Shown piece after piece: positions 1 to 10,441 of a DNA stretch of 64,000 nt. A model generated the notes under the pieces. It made no database searches, was not told where the DNA came from, and saw only the letters and a list, made by a program, of their open reading frames with translations. The number at the start of each line of letters is the position of its first letter. Positions within the stretch are counted from its first letter, which is position 1. The DNA is from Hemerocallis citrina (lineage: Eukaryota; Streptophyta; Magnoliopsida; Asparagales; Asphodelaceae). A program made the position numbers and the translations under genes. The DNA is taken from assembly GCA_017893485.1 (NCBI GenBank), contig CM030366.1, forward strand, positions 204,841,826 through 204,905,825, read 5' to 3'.

Positions 1-561
1 TTGGCGTTTTCAGAATAGAGGTGGTTCTTTTTGTGGGAGAGGTGGTAGATCTTCGTTTGTTCTTGGTGTTTCTAAACAAAAAGGTGGTCAGGCTTCTCAA
101 GATTCCGTGGCTCTTGCTAATTTGGAAAATAGAGTTTCTGAAACTGCTGCAGTGGTTGCTAGTTCCTTGGAGAATCGTACTGTTAGTAACTCTCTGAGTG
201 ATTCTTTAGGAGTCTTGGGTTCTCATCCCCCTTTCCCTCTATTCTAATCTTGCTCCCTCCTCTATCCCTCTCCAATCTAAGTCTGTTTTTTCTCCTCTTC
301 AGTCTTCAGGTAACCCATCTGCGACTTCCTTTTCGAAATCCAAAATTGAAATATACTGTGATTTTTCTCAAGAAATTAAGGATGGGTGTTTATCTTTGAA
401 CACTGAAGGGGTTATCTCTGCGATTTCTGGGTCTCTTACTACTATGGATTTGGTCAACTTTCTTGACTCTAGGTTTCAAGTCCCATGATGGAATTGGGGT
501 CTCTGGATGTTACCTAATGGTGATTTTATTTGCAAATGCCCTAACATTCAATGTCTCGAGA
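1..561 (+). pseudogene. LINE ORF1, amino-terminal part (broken)
   Basis: From base 2 the frame reads a Gly/Arg-rich stretch (RGGSFCGRGGRSS), then a Ser/Val-rich linker. After a frameshift near 240 it reads a region ending in LPNGDFICKCPN. The WxLxxLPNGxFxxK pattern followed by a GxxLxFGKxxFRVxxWxPxF pattern (after 8956) fits the DUF4283-type domain of plant LINE ORF1 proteins, which bind RNA in the LINE particle. One in-frame TGA lies near 488. The sequence stops at the LTR at 567 and continues after 8955. The domain assignment is by pattern only. Confidence 0.65.
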
Positions 562-1179
562 ATCTTTGTCATGCCCCGCTTCCCACTATACGGAAATACA
601 GGCACGCAACTGAGGTCCAGCGAATGATATACATCATCCATAAGCTGTACAATTATAAGCTCAACAAGATATTTATAACACATTTACGCAGACAAATATA
701 ATGATCACATGAGCTGAAAATAAAATAACCATCATCCAGATAATACATCAACATCGGGTCAAAATGTCCGGGAATACAAGGTGCCATAATTAAAATAATA
801 TGATAAGCAGTTCGTTATAACAACTAGATAAAATAGCGACTGAAAGAAAAACAACATGAAGTAGTAACAAAGTAGCAACGATCATCTAGAGAGTCTGCTC
901 GTCGGGTCCATCAGTACCTGTATAATTATTAACTCAAAGAAAAATAGAAAAGTTCCCGTTAGAGCAAGTTTCGGGCAGCAAGTAGCAACAAGCAGAAAAA
1001 GGGGTAATATAACAAGATATAACATGGAAGAAACAAGAAGTAGAAGTACAAATACAATATGGAAGTAAGCAAGGAACTGAGACAATATGATCATGTAAGT
1101 AATAACTGTAACTAGCGTATTCTAGACTTCAAGATAAAAGCAATTGATAACCTAGGCTCAGTTAATCGATAATCATGTA

Positions 1180-1530
1180 ATCAAGGATCGAGAGTCATGT
1201 AATCAAGAGTCATGTAATCATGACTCATGTAATCAAGAGTCATGTAATCAAGAATCACATAATCAAGAATCTTGTAATCAAGAATCTTGCTTAGTGGAAA
1301 TCTCAAATTTATCTGTTTTATTAACTTATCTGATGCACACAATCTTGTGTCCCATACCACAAGTTCGGCGCATATCAATCATGTGACGTTTAGACTTAAG
1401 TAGTGAATTCTATAGGATTATGCACTCGGGTCTTCTAGTGATAGTATCAAGACATATAATCATGAATCATATAATCGAGAATTATGTAATCAAGAATTGT
1501 GTAATCAAGAATTAAGAATCAAGAATCACT
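1180..1530 (-). repeat. Degenerate 15-bp minisatellite in LTR
   Basis: Repeats of the form ATGTAATCAAGARTC on the plus strand occur at least eight times in 1180-1290 and again at 1455-1520. The same array is at about 6705-6840 and 7005-7080 in the other LTR. Copy number differs slightly between the LTRs, as expected of a slippage-prone array. Confidence 0.8.
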
Positions 1531-3162
1531 ATTTCGGGAAACACGGGCCCTCTTCCATCTATACTCCCCTATATTGTCCATTACTAAGTCATACCCTTAT
1601 AACCCCGGCTTGTTATTCTTTTATAATTAATTATGAACATGCAGTTGGTACGACTAGTGGAACGGTGTAATCAAATAGTTTAGTCAAGGAAAATATCAAG
1701 GGCAGTAATCATGGACATGAGACGTAAAACGAGTACATGTATCGAGAGTAATTATTATAGAATTATCAAGTAATATAAAATACATTCTATGAACCTATTA
1801 TATCTATGCAAGTTATTATTACAAGAACAATAATACATCCAGTTCATTAAATATGAAAAAATAACGGGTTTATATGAAAAAATGTATAGATGAATTTTCA
1901 GACAACTTAACATATCTGCATTCAAATTCACTTTTCCGTTGTTACAGAAAAGAAAATCCGATTCTGTTAGACATTCTAGAAAGTAGACTCTTTTTCGGTT
2001 CCAACGCATATTCACACGATACATTCTAAAGACAGTAGCTATGCGTACCAATTCATTCTTCGCTGGTTTCGATGTTTCGCGCGCATTCTGGAAATTCGGA
2101 GTCACAATACTAAAACTGCGATATCTCACAATCTATACATCGGATTGAGAAACTATAGGATGTTTCGGATATCTAGACTCGAAGGGCTACGATTTTCATG
2201 TAGAAAGTTTTTCAATCCAGTGTCGGGAACATGGTCAAATTCTCAGTACAAGATACCGCTCGTAATCCCGTGCAGGTTCAGAAATTCATGATATGTCAGT
2301 ACTAAAATCGCGATATCTCACAATCTATACATCCGATTGAGAAACAGTAAGATGTTCTGGATTCGGGACTTGATGGGCTACGATTTTCACATAGAAAATC
2401 TTCAATCCAGTATCGGGAACATGGTCGACTTCTTAGTGTAAGGTCTAGAAATTTTAGAGATAGTAAGGTTGAATATTCGATATTCGATAACATGATTCGA
2501 AATGTGTTAACGGTTCACTCTTGAGTTGATATAGCATGGAACAAGTGACTAGAATGGAGTTTGACAATAAAACATGATGATAACTAGACTACTTGCCACG
2601 AGTCCAAGGAAAATGCTTGTACGAGAACAAAAATAGTGTACAAGGTACTTGCCTTATAACGTGACGATTTCGGTGGTGGTGTTAACCACGGAAAGAAGAA
2701 GCGGCGTCGGCAACGGACGGCGGCACAACGGCGGTAAGAATAGCAGCAAGACGGTAGCTAGTGAGCAACGGTAGCAACGGTGAGCGACGAAAACAACAAG
2801 GTGGCGCGGCGTCGGGTTGTTTTTCGGGGTTCACGGGATCGTAAAAGCGGAGTCGTTGGCTCAAAGGTGGAAGGTAAAGTGGAGCTTGGGTGTTGCTTGA
2901 GCTCTCGGGTGTGAAGAAGGCAGAGGGTGTGAAGAAGTCAGAGGAAGAGAATAAGGGAATGAGGTGGGAGGTTCTGCATGTGTGTGTGTGTAGATATAGA
3001 AAGGAAGGGATAGGAGGGATGTAGAAAAATCAATGAAGGGATAGGAGTGTGGAAAAATTAGAGGGGTTAGTGGGGATTAGGTTGGAAACTAAGACCAAGG
3101 AGGAGAAGTCAGTAGAAGTTAGGTTGTAGGAGAAAAATGAGAAGTTAGGCGTAGAATTAGGC

Positions 3163-3216
3163 AGGATTAGGATTAGGATTAAGATTAGGATTAGGATTAG
3201 TATTAGGATTAGGATT
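3163..3216 (+). repeat. GGATTA hexamer microsatellite
   Basis: About nine tandem GGATTA units with two variant units. The homologous run in the other LTR is at 8718-8771. The unit is not the plant telomere repeat TTTAGGG. Confidence 0.85.
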
Positions 3217-3394
3217 AATCGGGGTTTAAAATTTGTATTTAAACTCCGATCGAAAAATCACAAAATTATAGAATTGATCAGAAAAATATTCTGGCTTTAG
3301 ATAAAGAGTCCAAAGAGAAAAATAAAATTGATCTGATAATTGAAGTACAAAAATTCACGTAATAAAATACGTGCAACTGGAACAGGGAGTTACA

Positions 3395-3440
3395 ATCCTA
3401 GCCACCTTACAAAAAATTTCATCCTCGAAATTTACATAAG
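3395..3440 (-). other. Polypurine tract region
   Basis: Read on the minus strand this stretch is TTTCGAGGATGAAATTTT, then GTAAGGTGGCTAGGAT, directly before the TGTAAC start of the 3' LTR. The GAGGAYGAAATTTT...AAGGKGG pattern next to the 3' LTR is typical of Tekay/Del-type chromoviruses. It marks the downstream boundary of the captured segment. Confidence 0.7.
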
Positions 3441-3579
3441 CGAGATATAGGATAGCTTAAGAAGTAAATGCAATACACTTCAATAAAGAGTACAACAGAA
3501 GATAAAAGAAACAAGGAGTACAAAGACATGAAAACGACTAAAGACAAATTGTGCATCCTTAACTGGAGGACTCAACAAT

Positions 3580-4272
3580 TTAATGTCTAGGCTCTGAATC
3601 TGAACCACCGACATCGCTAACATCCCAGTTTAGCTGAATCACAAGCTCATCTCGTTCTGGCGCATACTCCTCCAACTTTTTTAGTAACTCCTTAGGCGAT
3701 GGAGCTGAAATCAAGATGCGTCTGGCCTTACTGGATATAAACTCCTTAGCCATAGCTGAATCTACGAAGGACAGAAGTGATTCGTAATATCCATCAACAT
3801 TTAAAAGACCTATCGGTTTGCTGTGGATCCCCAGTTGAGCCCAAGTGATCACCTCGAACAATTCCTCAAGTGTTCCATAACCTCCGGGCAAGGCTATGAA
3901 AGCATCAGCAGCGCGAGCCATTTCAGCCTTTCTCTCGTGCATGTTAGAGACAACTCTAACATCTCCCACAGTTCTCCCAATAATCTCTTTCGGCATCAGC
4001 AACTTGGGAATCACTCCCAAAACGTGTCGGCCACCAGCACGAACAACGTCGGAAACTAGGCCCATTAATCCTATGCTCCCACCACCATAGACGAGATCGA
4101 TATTCCTTTCTACAAGCTCCTTGCCGAGCTCGATCGCGGCTTCTTAGTAGCTAGCTCTTTTGCCAGAGCTACTGCCACAAAATACACAAATCCTACCAAA
4201 TCTCGATGAAGATGAATAAAGCTTCATCTTCTTCCCTGCTTCACTTTCTTCTTCCACCGATTTTCTCTTCAT
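3580..4272 (-). pseudogene. LOG: LOG-type cytokinin riboside 5'-monophosphate phosphoribohydrolase, captured copy with one stop
   Basis: LOG enzymes release the active cytokinin base from its nucleotide in the cytosol. The reading frame from ATG at 4272 to the stop at 3580 is 230 codons, the usual length of plant LOG proteins. Visible landmarks are RICVFCGSSSGKRASY near the start, [18 protein letters not shown], the invariant [20 protein letters not shown] active-site motif and a normal C-terminal region. One in-frame TAA at codon 43 (4144-4146) replaces a residue just after ASY; everything else is open. There are no introns, whereas plant LOG genes normally have several, so this looks like a reverse-transcribed copy. 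It sits inside an LTR retrotransposon in the same direction as gag. A start at the second ATG (MGLVSDVV, 4065) would give a 161-residue protein lacking the N-terminal nucleotide-binding part. Confidence 0.93.
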
Positions 4273-5380
4273 CCCCGCTACCGATTCTTGATCTCTTCTT
4301 TCCATTTGCCAAGAAAATCTGAGCTCCTACTCTTTCTCTTTCTTTCTTGCTCCCGCCTTTGCTACTGGATTCTCACTCTTTCTCTTCTCCGAAGTTTACT
4401 CCCGAGTTGCCTTCTTCTTTCTCTTCTTCCCTTTCTTCCCCGACTTCTCTCTCTTTTTCTTTCTTCTCCAACTTCTCTTTCTTTCTTCTTCCTTCTCCGA
4501 CTTCTCTCTCTTTCTTCTTCCTCTTTCTTTCTCTTTTTCTTTCTTCTTTCTTTGACCTCTCTCTCTCTCTCTTTCTCTTCTTTTTATTTCTTCTTCTTCG
4601 TGTCTTTTCTTTATTAATGCACCGCCCCCTATAACCGGCCTATGATCAGTATTTGCACTTCGGCCCCTATCCATTCCAAATATAACATTAAATCTTGAGT
4701 TGTTGATGACGATGAAGTTTGCTTTGAAATTCATTCCATAAATCAATAAGGGACTCTGCTATGTTTTTACTGCGCCACTCTGATGGTGATGTTTCTAGAT
4801 GCTGATATCACGTGATAGCAATCGATGAATTGAACAGAATTAAGAGATTGGTAACACAAAGATGTTGGTTGTCAAACTTATTTGGTAAAGTGGGCCCCAC
4901 CCACCAAACAATGTTGAAAAATTGTGGCAAGATTGGTGCCGCAAAGAAAAATAGGAGAAACGGGAATGAGCAAAGAAAAATAGGAGAAACGGGAATGAAT
5001 AATTTGTCAGTTACTCATCTCTCATTCCTATAAATGAGAGGTTTAGGAAGAAGAATTTTTTTTTAGCAAGATAAGAACAAGAAACAAGCAGAAAAGAAGA
5101 AAAGAATAGAGTGTATATTTGTAAGGTATAGTAATACCTAGTTTTAGAAAATAGTAAAGAGTCTTCTTATTGGTATTCCAGTTTCCAATTTGTTTGCCAT
5201 TTAAACCAACAAAATTCCTACTCTCTTCGAACAGAAGATTCAAGAAAAATAGGGATAGAAAGAAATAACTAGTATGGTACTCAATAATAGATTGATCGAT
5301 GAGAATGAATGCAATGTACAGAAGGTAACAAGCGACGCAGGAACTGAAGTATGACTAGATCAAAATATACCAGCAACTAT
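4273..5380 (-). other. Remainder of the acquired segment upstream of LOG
   Basis: This stretch joins the gag remnant to the LOG start. On the minus strand the part next to LOG (4317-4620) is an almost pure GA tract, which could be an A/G-rich 5' leader. Further up is a 15-nt match to the 5' end of initiator tRNA-Met (4770-4784). At 4940-5005 a 24-bp unit is repeated twice. The plus strand has a TATAAATGAG box at 5030-5039, like a promoter or LTR fragment facing the other way. No pol coding is visible. The origin is unresolved: it could be LOG genomic 5' sequence, a nested LTR fragment, or both. Confidence 0.5.
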
Positions 5381-5466
5381 TTCTTTGGTGGTCTCTGCCT
5401 CCTCTGTAATCAAGTTATGAGCCTGATTACACTCTCCAGTATGTCCTCCACTGGAATTTGATCCTC

Positions 5467-5964
5467 CTATTGGTGTGACACTCTTCTCTTCGGGCAATCT
5501 CGAACCTTGTGATCATTCGTTCCGCATGCAAGACACAGGTTGTTGGCTTTCCAGCAGTTCTTGCGTATGTGTCCAACTCGACGGCAATAATAGCACTTCT
5601 GGTCCTTCTTCGGAGTCGCCGATGAGTAAGGTGTTGCTCTAGTAGTCGGGGTCTGTACTGGCCTCCGTATCGGTCCGCCTGTAGACTGTGCGACAGTAAG
5701 GAGTTGTAATGCCTCCTGAACGGCAGTCCACCCTCTACGGATCTGCTCCTGGGTATCGAGCATGGCAGTGTAACTCTTATTCTGGTGCACAAACAAGTCC
5801 CATTGAATGGAGTTTGCGACATCCTGTACCCTATCCAGATTAACTCTCACCAGTTCATTTTGCTCTTGCTATAACTCCATCATTCGTTGCATCTCCTGGA
5901 TAATGGCGACGATCTCCGATAGTTAATCCCTAGGTGTAGAAGTCGAAGAGCCTCCGTGAACCAT
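5467..5964 (-). pseudogene. gag: Ty3/gypsy gag remnant with two zinc knuckles
   Basis: From ATG at 5964 the frame runs 166 codons with in-frame stops at codons 14 and 32. The C-terminal part holds two CCHC knuckles, CYYCRRVGHIRKNC and CLACGTNDHKVRDC, which bind the RNA genome in the particle. After the stop at 5467 the remnant EEAETTKEIVAGIF can still be read at about 5370-5410; it resembles the gag-protease linker of Tekay-type elements. Homology to the family is lost just after that. The main capsid domain usually found before the knuckles is largely missing, so this is a shortened gag. Confidence 0.8.
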
Positions 5965-6077
5965 AGTCTGAAATTCATATTCGAATGGGGTAAATCTCCA
6001 GTTGGTAAGTTGGTTATTAACATTCATGTGATCCACGTGGTGTGTATATTGTTGAGCTTAGCATGGTTCGAGCCTAG

Positions 6078-6090
6078 GCTCTGATACCAT
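6078..6090 (-). other. Primer binding site (initiator tRNA-Met)
   Basis: The minus strand reads TGGTATCAGAGCC, nine bases inside the 5' LTR. This is the usual PBS complementary to the 3' end of initiator tRNA-Met and sets the element's direction. Confidence 0.88.
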
Positions 6091-6099
6091 TAAAAACCT

Positions 6100-8950
6100 G
6101 TCACGCCCCGCTTCCCACTATACGAAAATACAGGCACGCAACTGAGGTCCAGCAAATGATATACATCATCCATAAGCTGTACAATTATAAGCTCAACAAG
6201 ATATTTATAACACATTTACGCAGACAAATATAATGATCACATGAGCTGAAAATAAAATAACCATCATCCAGATATACATCAACATCGGGTCAAAATGTCC
6301 GGGAATACAAGGTGCCATAATTAAAATAATATGATAAGCAGTTCGTTATAACAACTAGATAAAATAGCGACTGAAAGAAAAACAACATGAAGTAGTAACA
6401 AAGCAGCAACGATCATCTAGAGAGTCTGCTCGTCGGGTCCATCAGTACCTGTATAATTATTAACTCAAAGAAAAATAGAAAAGTTCCCGTTAGAGCAAGT
6501 TTCGGGCAGCAAGTAGTAACAAGCAGAAAAAGGAGTAATATAACAAGATATAACATGGAAGAAACAAGAAGTAGAAGTACAAATACAATATGGAAGTAAG
6601 CAAGGAACTAGGACAATATGATCATGTAAGTAATAACTGTAACTAGCGTATTCTAGACTTCGAGATAAAAGCAATTGATAACCTAGGCTCAGTTAATCGA
6701 TAATCATGTAATCAAGGATCGAGAGTCATGTAATCAAGAGTCATGTAATCAAGAATCATGTAATCAAGAGTCTTGTAATCAAGAGTCATGTAATCAAGAA
6801 TCATATAATCAAGAATCTTGTAATCAAGAATCATGCTTAGTGGAAATCTCAAGTTTATCTGTTTTATTAACTTATCTAATGCACGCAATCTTGTGTCCCA
6901 GACCACAAGTTCGGCGCATATCAATCATGTGACGTTTAGACTTAAGTAGTGAATTCTATAGGATTATGCACTCGGATCTTCCAGTGATAGTATCAAGACA
7001 TATAATCATGAATCATATAATCGAGAATTATGTAATCAAGAATTGTGTAATCAAGAATCAAGAATCAAGAATCAAGAATCACTATTTCAGGAAACACGGG
7101 CCCCCTTCCGAGTATACTCCCCTATATTGTCCATTACTAAGCCGTACCCTTATAACCCCGACTTGTTATTCTTTTATAATTAATTATGAACATGCAGTTG
7201 GTACGACTAGTGGAACGGTGTAATCAAATAGTTTAGTCAAGGAAAATATCAGGGGCAGTAATCATGGACATGAGACGTAAAACGAGTACATGTATCGAGA
7301 GTAATTATTATAGAATTATCAAGTGATATAAAATACATTCTATCAACCTATTATATCTATGCAAGTTATTATTACAAGAACAATAATACATTCAGTTCAT
7401 TAAATATGAAAAAATAACGGGTTTATATGAAAAAATGTATAGATGAATTTTCAGACAACTTGACATATCTGCATTCAAATTCACTTTTCCGTTGTTACAG
7501 AAAAGAAAATCCGATTCCGTCAGACATTCTAGAAACTAGACTCTCTTTCGCTTCCAACGCATATTCACACGATACATTCTAAAGACAGTAGCTATGCGTA
7601 CCAATTCATTCTTCGCTGGTTTCGATGTTTCGCGCGCATTCTGGAAATTCGGAGTCACAATACTAAAACTGCGATATCTCACAATCTATACATTGGATTG
7701 AGAAACTATAGGATGTTTCGGATATCTAGACTCGAAGGGCTACTATTTTCATGTATAAAGTTTTTCAATCCAGTGTCGGGAACATGGTCAAATTCTCAGT
7801 ACAAGATACCGTTCGTAATCCCGTGCAGGTTCAGAAATTCATGATATGTCAGTACTAAAATCGCGATATCTCACAATCTATACATCCGATTGAGAAACCG
7901 TAAGATGTTCTGGATTCGGGACTTGATGGGCTACCATTTTCACGTAGAAAATCTTCAATCCAGTATCTAAAACATGGTCGACTTCTTAGTGCAAGGTCAA
8001 GAAATTTTAGAGATAGTAAGGTTGAATATTCGATATTCGATAACACGATTCGAAATGTGTTAACGGTTCACTCTTGAGTTGATATAGCATGGAACAAGTG
8101 ACTAGAATGGAGTTTGACAATAAAACATAATGATAACTAGACTACTTGCCACGAGTCTAAGGAAAATACTTGTACGAGAACAAAAATAGTGTACAAGGTA
8201 CTTGCCTTATACGTGACAATTTCGGTGGTGGTGTTAACCACGAAAAGAACAAGCGACGTCGGCAATGGACGGCGGCACAACGGCGGTAAGAATGGCGGAA
8301 AGACGGTAGATAGCGAGCAACGGTAGCAACGGTGAGCGACGACAACAACAAGGTGGCACGGCGTCGGGTTATTTTTTGAGATTCACGGGATCGTAGAAGC
8401 GGAGTCGTTGGTTCGAAGGTGGAAGGTAAAGTGGAGCTTGGGTGTTGCTTGAGCTCTCGGGTGTGAAGAAGGCAGAGGGGGTGAAGAAGGCAGAGGAAGA
8501 GAAGAAGGGAATGAGGTGGGAGGTTCTGCATGTGTGTGTGTGTGTGTGTATATAGAAAGGAAGGGATAGGAGGGGTGTAGAAAAATCTACGAAGGGATAG
8601 GAGTGTGGAAAAATGAGAGGGGTTAGTGGGGATTAGGTTGGAAACTAAGACCAAGGAGGAGAAGTCAGTAGAAGTTAGATTGTAGGAGAAAAATGAGAAG
8701 TTAGGCGTAGGATTAGGCAGGATTAGGATTAGGATTAGGATTAGGATTAGGATTAGTATTAGGATTAGGATTAATCGGGGTTCAAAATTTGTATTTAAAC
8801 TCCGATCGAAAAATCACAAAATTATAGAATTGATCAGAAAAATATTCTGGCTTTAGATAAAGAGTCCAAAGAGAAAAATAAAACTGATCTGAAAATTGAA
8901 GTACAAAAATTCACGTAATAAAATACGTGCAACTGGAACAAGGAGTTACA
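6100..8950 (-). repeat. 5' LTR of the LOG-carrying element
   Basis: 2,851 bp with TG...CA ends; homologous to 567-3394. On the minus strand a TATATA box (8549-8554) lies about 400 bp from the LTR start, followed by a C-rich leader-like stretch. If that is the promoter, U3 is short and the R-U5 part is over 2 kb. Confidence 0.92.
8549..8554 (-). promoter_or_regulatory. Candidate TATA box of the LTR
   Basis: TATATA on the minus strand, followed by a short CA repeat and a CT-rich stretch typical of plant leaders. The matching position in the other LTR is TATATC at about 2990. Only position and composition support this. Confidence 0.4.
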
Positions 8951-8955
8951 ATCTT

Positions 8956-10441
8956 AGAGGTCAGGAACTTCGTTTTGGTAAAGCTATTTTTAGAGTCAAA
9001 AATTGGCCTGAATTTGGTGTTAGTAAGAGATCTTTGGGGCTTGTTAAAACTAAGTGTATCTTATCTGCTTGCTGTTCCCCCTTATTGTGACTCCTTCTCT
9101 TCCTTCAGTTTGATTTCTAAATGTATCGGGGATTTTTTTGGTTTTTCCCCAAAAAATAGGATGAGTAATGGTCATCTTGAAATCGTGGCTGACTTCCTGA
9201 GATGTCATTCTCTTGGTCTGATCAAGGAATACACTCTTTGGGTGGGCTCGAGGGCTTTTACAATTTCAGTTTCCTATCCTGATTTGCCTATCCTTCCCTC
9301 AATTGATCCCTTGCCTGCTGCTCCTATTCAGGCTTCTCATCAGAATGTAGGATGGGAGAGTTGGGGGACGCCTGATGTGTCTAATTCAGTTCCTTTTGCT
9401 AATCCTCATAACTCTGGCTTCATTAAGAAAAATGAGACTTCCTCTGGTCAAGAAAAGGGCAAAGGCTCTAACCTGCAATGGGTTGCTATTACTTAATCTG
9501 GTCCTAAAGATAGTGAGATGATATCTCATTCTGTTTCTACTGTTTTGGTCTTGAATCTTGAATCTTCCCCCTCTAAGGAAATCCTTCCAACATCGAGTGA
9601 TGCTCTCTTTCCTTCTTTTGTCTCTCTAGATCTCAAAAAAATATTTCTTAGGAAGCTTCTTCTGCTTAGGAACAACTTACCTCTTGATGTTTCTTGGAGA
9701 GATTTGTGTTCTTGTTTGGCTGTTGATGATGATTTTCAGTATTCTTGCAAATAGTTATCCTCTATTCAATCTATCCCTAGAAGCTTACCTACATTTCTTT
9801 CCCCTGTTTCTTTTTCCAAGGATCTTTTAGTGAACTTATCCTCTGATACTTTGTCCAAAAAAATTATTCCTTTTCAGGATCTAGGTCGGTTTCCCTCTCC
9901 TTTCAACCCCATTATGACTTTCGCTCCCCTTGAGATTCCTAGTACCGATGATAAGCTTTCTGACTCTCTGATTGATTCACCGCAACCTTTTTCTATTTGT
10001 TTTCCTAACTCTGATGATGCCATTCCGTTTCATCCTAATTCTTATAATTCCTTTTCGATTCTTCACAATTTGGAAGAAGGAGATAGTTCTACCCCTGCTA
10101 TTTATTCTAGAAAGAGGTGTCATAAAGGGAAATCGACTATGCCGCTTAGAAGAAGCCTGCGTGTTGGTAACAGAGGTGATGCGGATCAACCTATCATGGA
10201 GAAAGCAGCTCTTATTGCTAAAATCAGAAATCTTGAGATCCCTACCCCTCAATTTCAGTCTTCGACTTCTCCTGAAGGTACTCAAATTGGCTCAATTTTT
10301 AAATGTCACTTTGATAGCATTAGTTCTTCGGAATTAAATAATTTTGCTAATTTGATTGGTCAGGAAGCTTTTTCGAATGATGAGTTCATCAATTTAGTTA
10401 ATCTGGAAAAATCTAGAGGGAATTCTTTTTGTTTTAAATGA
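8956..10441 (+). pseudogene. LINE ORF1, carboxy-terminal part (broken)
   Basis: This continues ORF1 after the LTR insertion. The first residues (GQELRFGKAIFRVKNWPEFGVSKRS) complete the DUF4283-like block begun at 561. The frame then shifts and stays in one frame to 10441, broken by a TAA at 9494 and a TAG at 9752. The rest is Ser/Pro-rich with a basic patch RKRCHKGKSTMPLRRSLR around 10110-10160. I see no CCHC knuckle. The ORF1 stop overlaps the ORF2 start as ATGA (10438-10441), which suggests stop-restart translation of ORF2. Confidence 0.7.

Larger units (their letters stand above)
567..3394 (-). repeat. 3' LTR of the LOG-carrying element
   Basis: 2,828 bp. On the minus strand it runs from TGTAAC to GGGGCATGACA. 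It matches 6100-8950 along its whole length with scattered substitutions and small length changes in the GT run and hexamer run. It holds a degenerate 15-bp minisatellite at about 1180-1290 and 1450-1530, a GGATTA hexamer run at 3163-3216, and a TATATA-like stretch near 2992 on the minus strand. Confidence 0.92.
567..8950 (-). mobile_element. LTR retrotransposon carrying a captured LOG gene
   Basis: This is an 8.4-kb Ty3/gypsy element on the minus strand with long TG...CA LTRs (567-3394 and 6100-8950) and a perfect 5-bp target duplication ATCTT (562-566 and 8951-8955). A PBS complementary to initiator tRNA-Met lies next to the 5' LTR (6078-6090). A chromovirus-style polypurine region lies next to the 3' LTR (3395-3440). 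The internal region is only 2.7 kb: a gag remnant with two zinc knuckles, then an unrelated segment holding an almost complete LOG coding sequence in the same direction. No protease, RT or integrase is present, so it must have moved with enzymes from a relative. The two LTRs look very similar by eye, which suggests a fairly recent insertion. Confidence 0.92.

Noticed and set aside
3163..3216. GGATTA repeats as interstitial telomere sequence
   Set aside because: The unit is six bases and not TTTAGGG; it is a microsatellite present in both LTRs.
4863..5260. Plus-strand copia LTR nested in the LOG element
   Set aside because: A TGTTGG start and TATA box are present, but I could not find a matching CA end with a 5-bp duplication.
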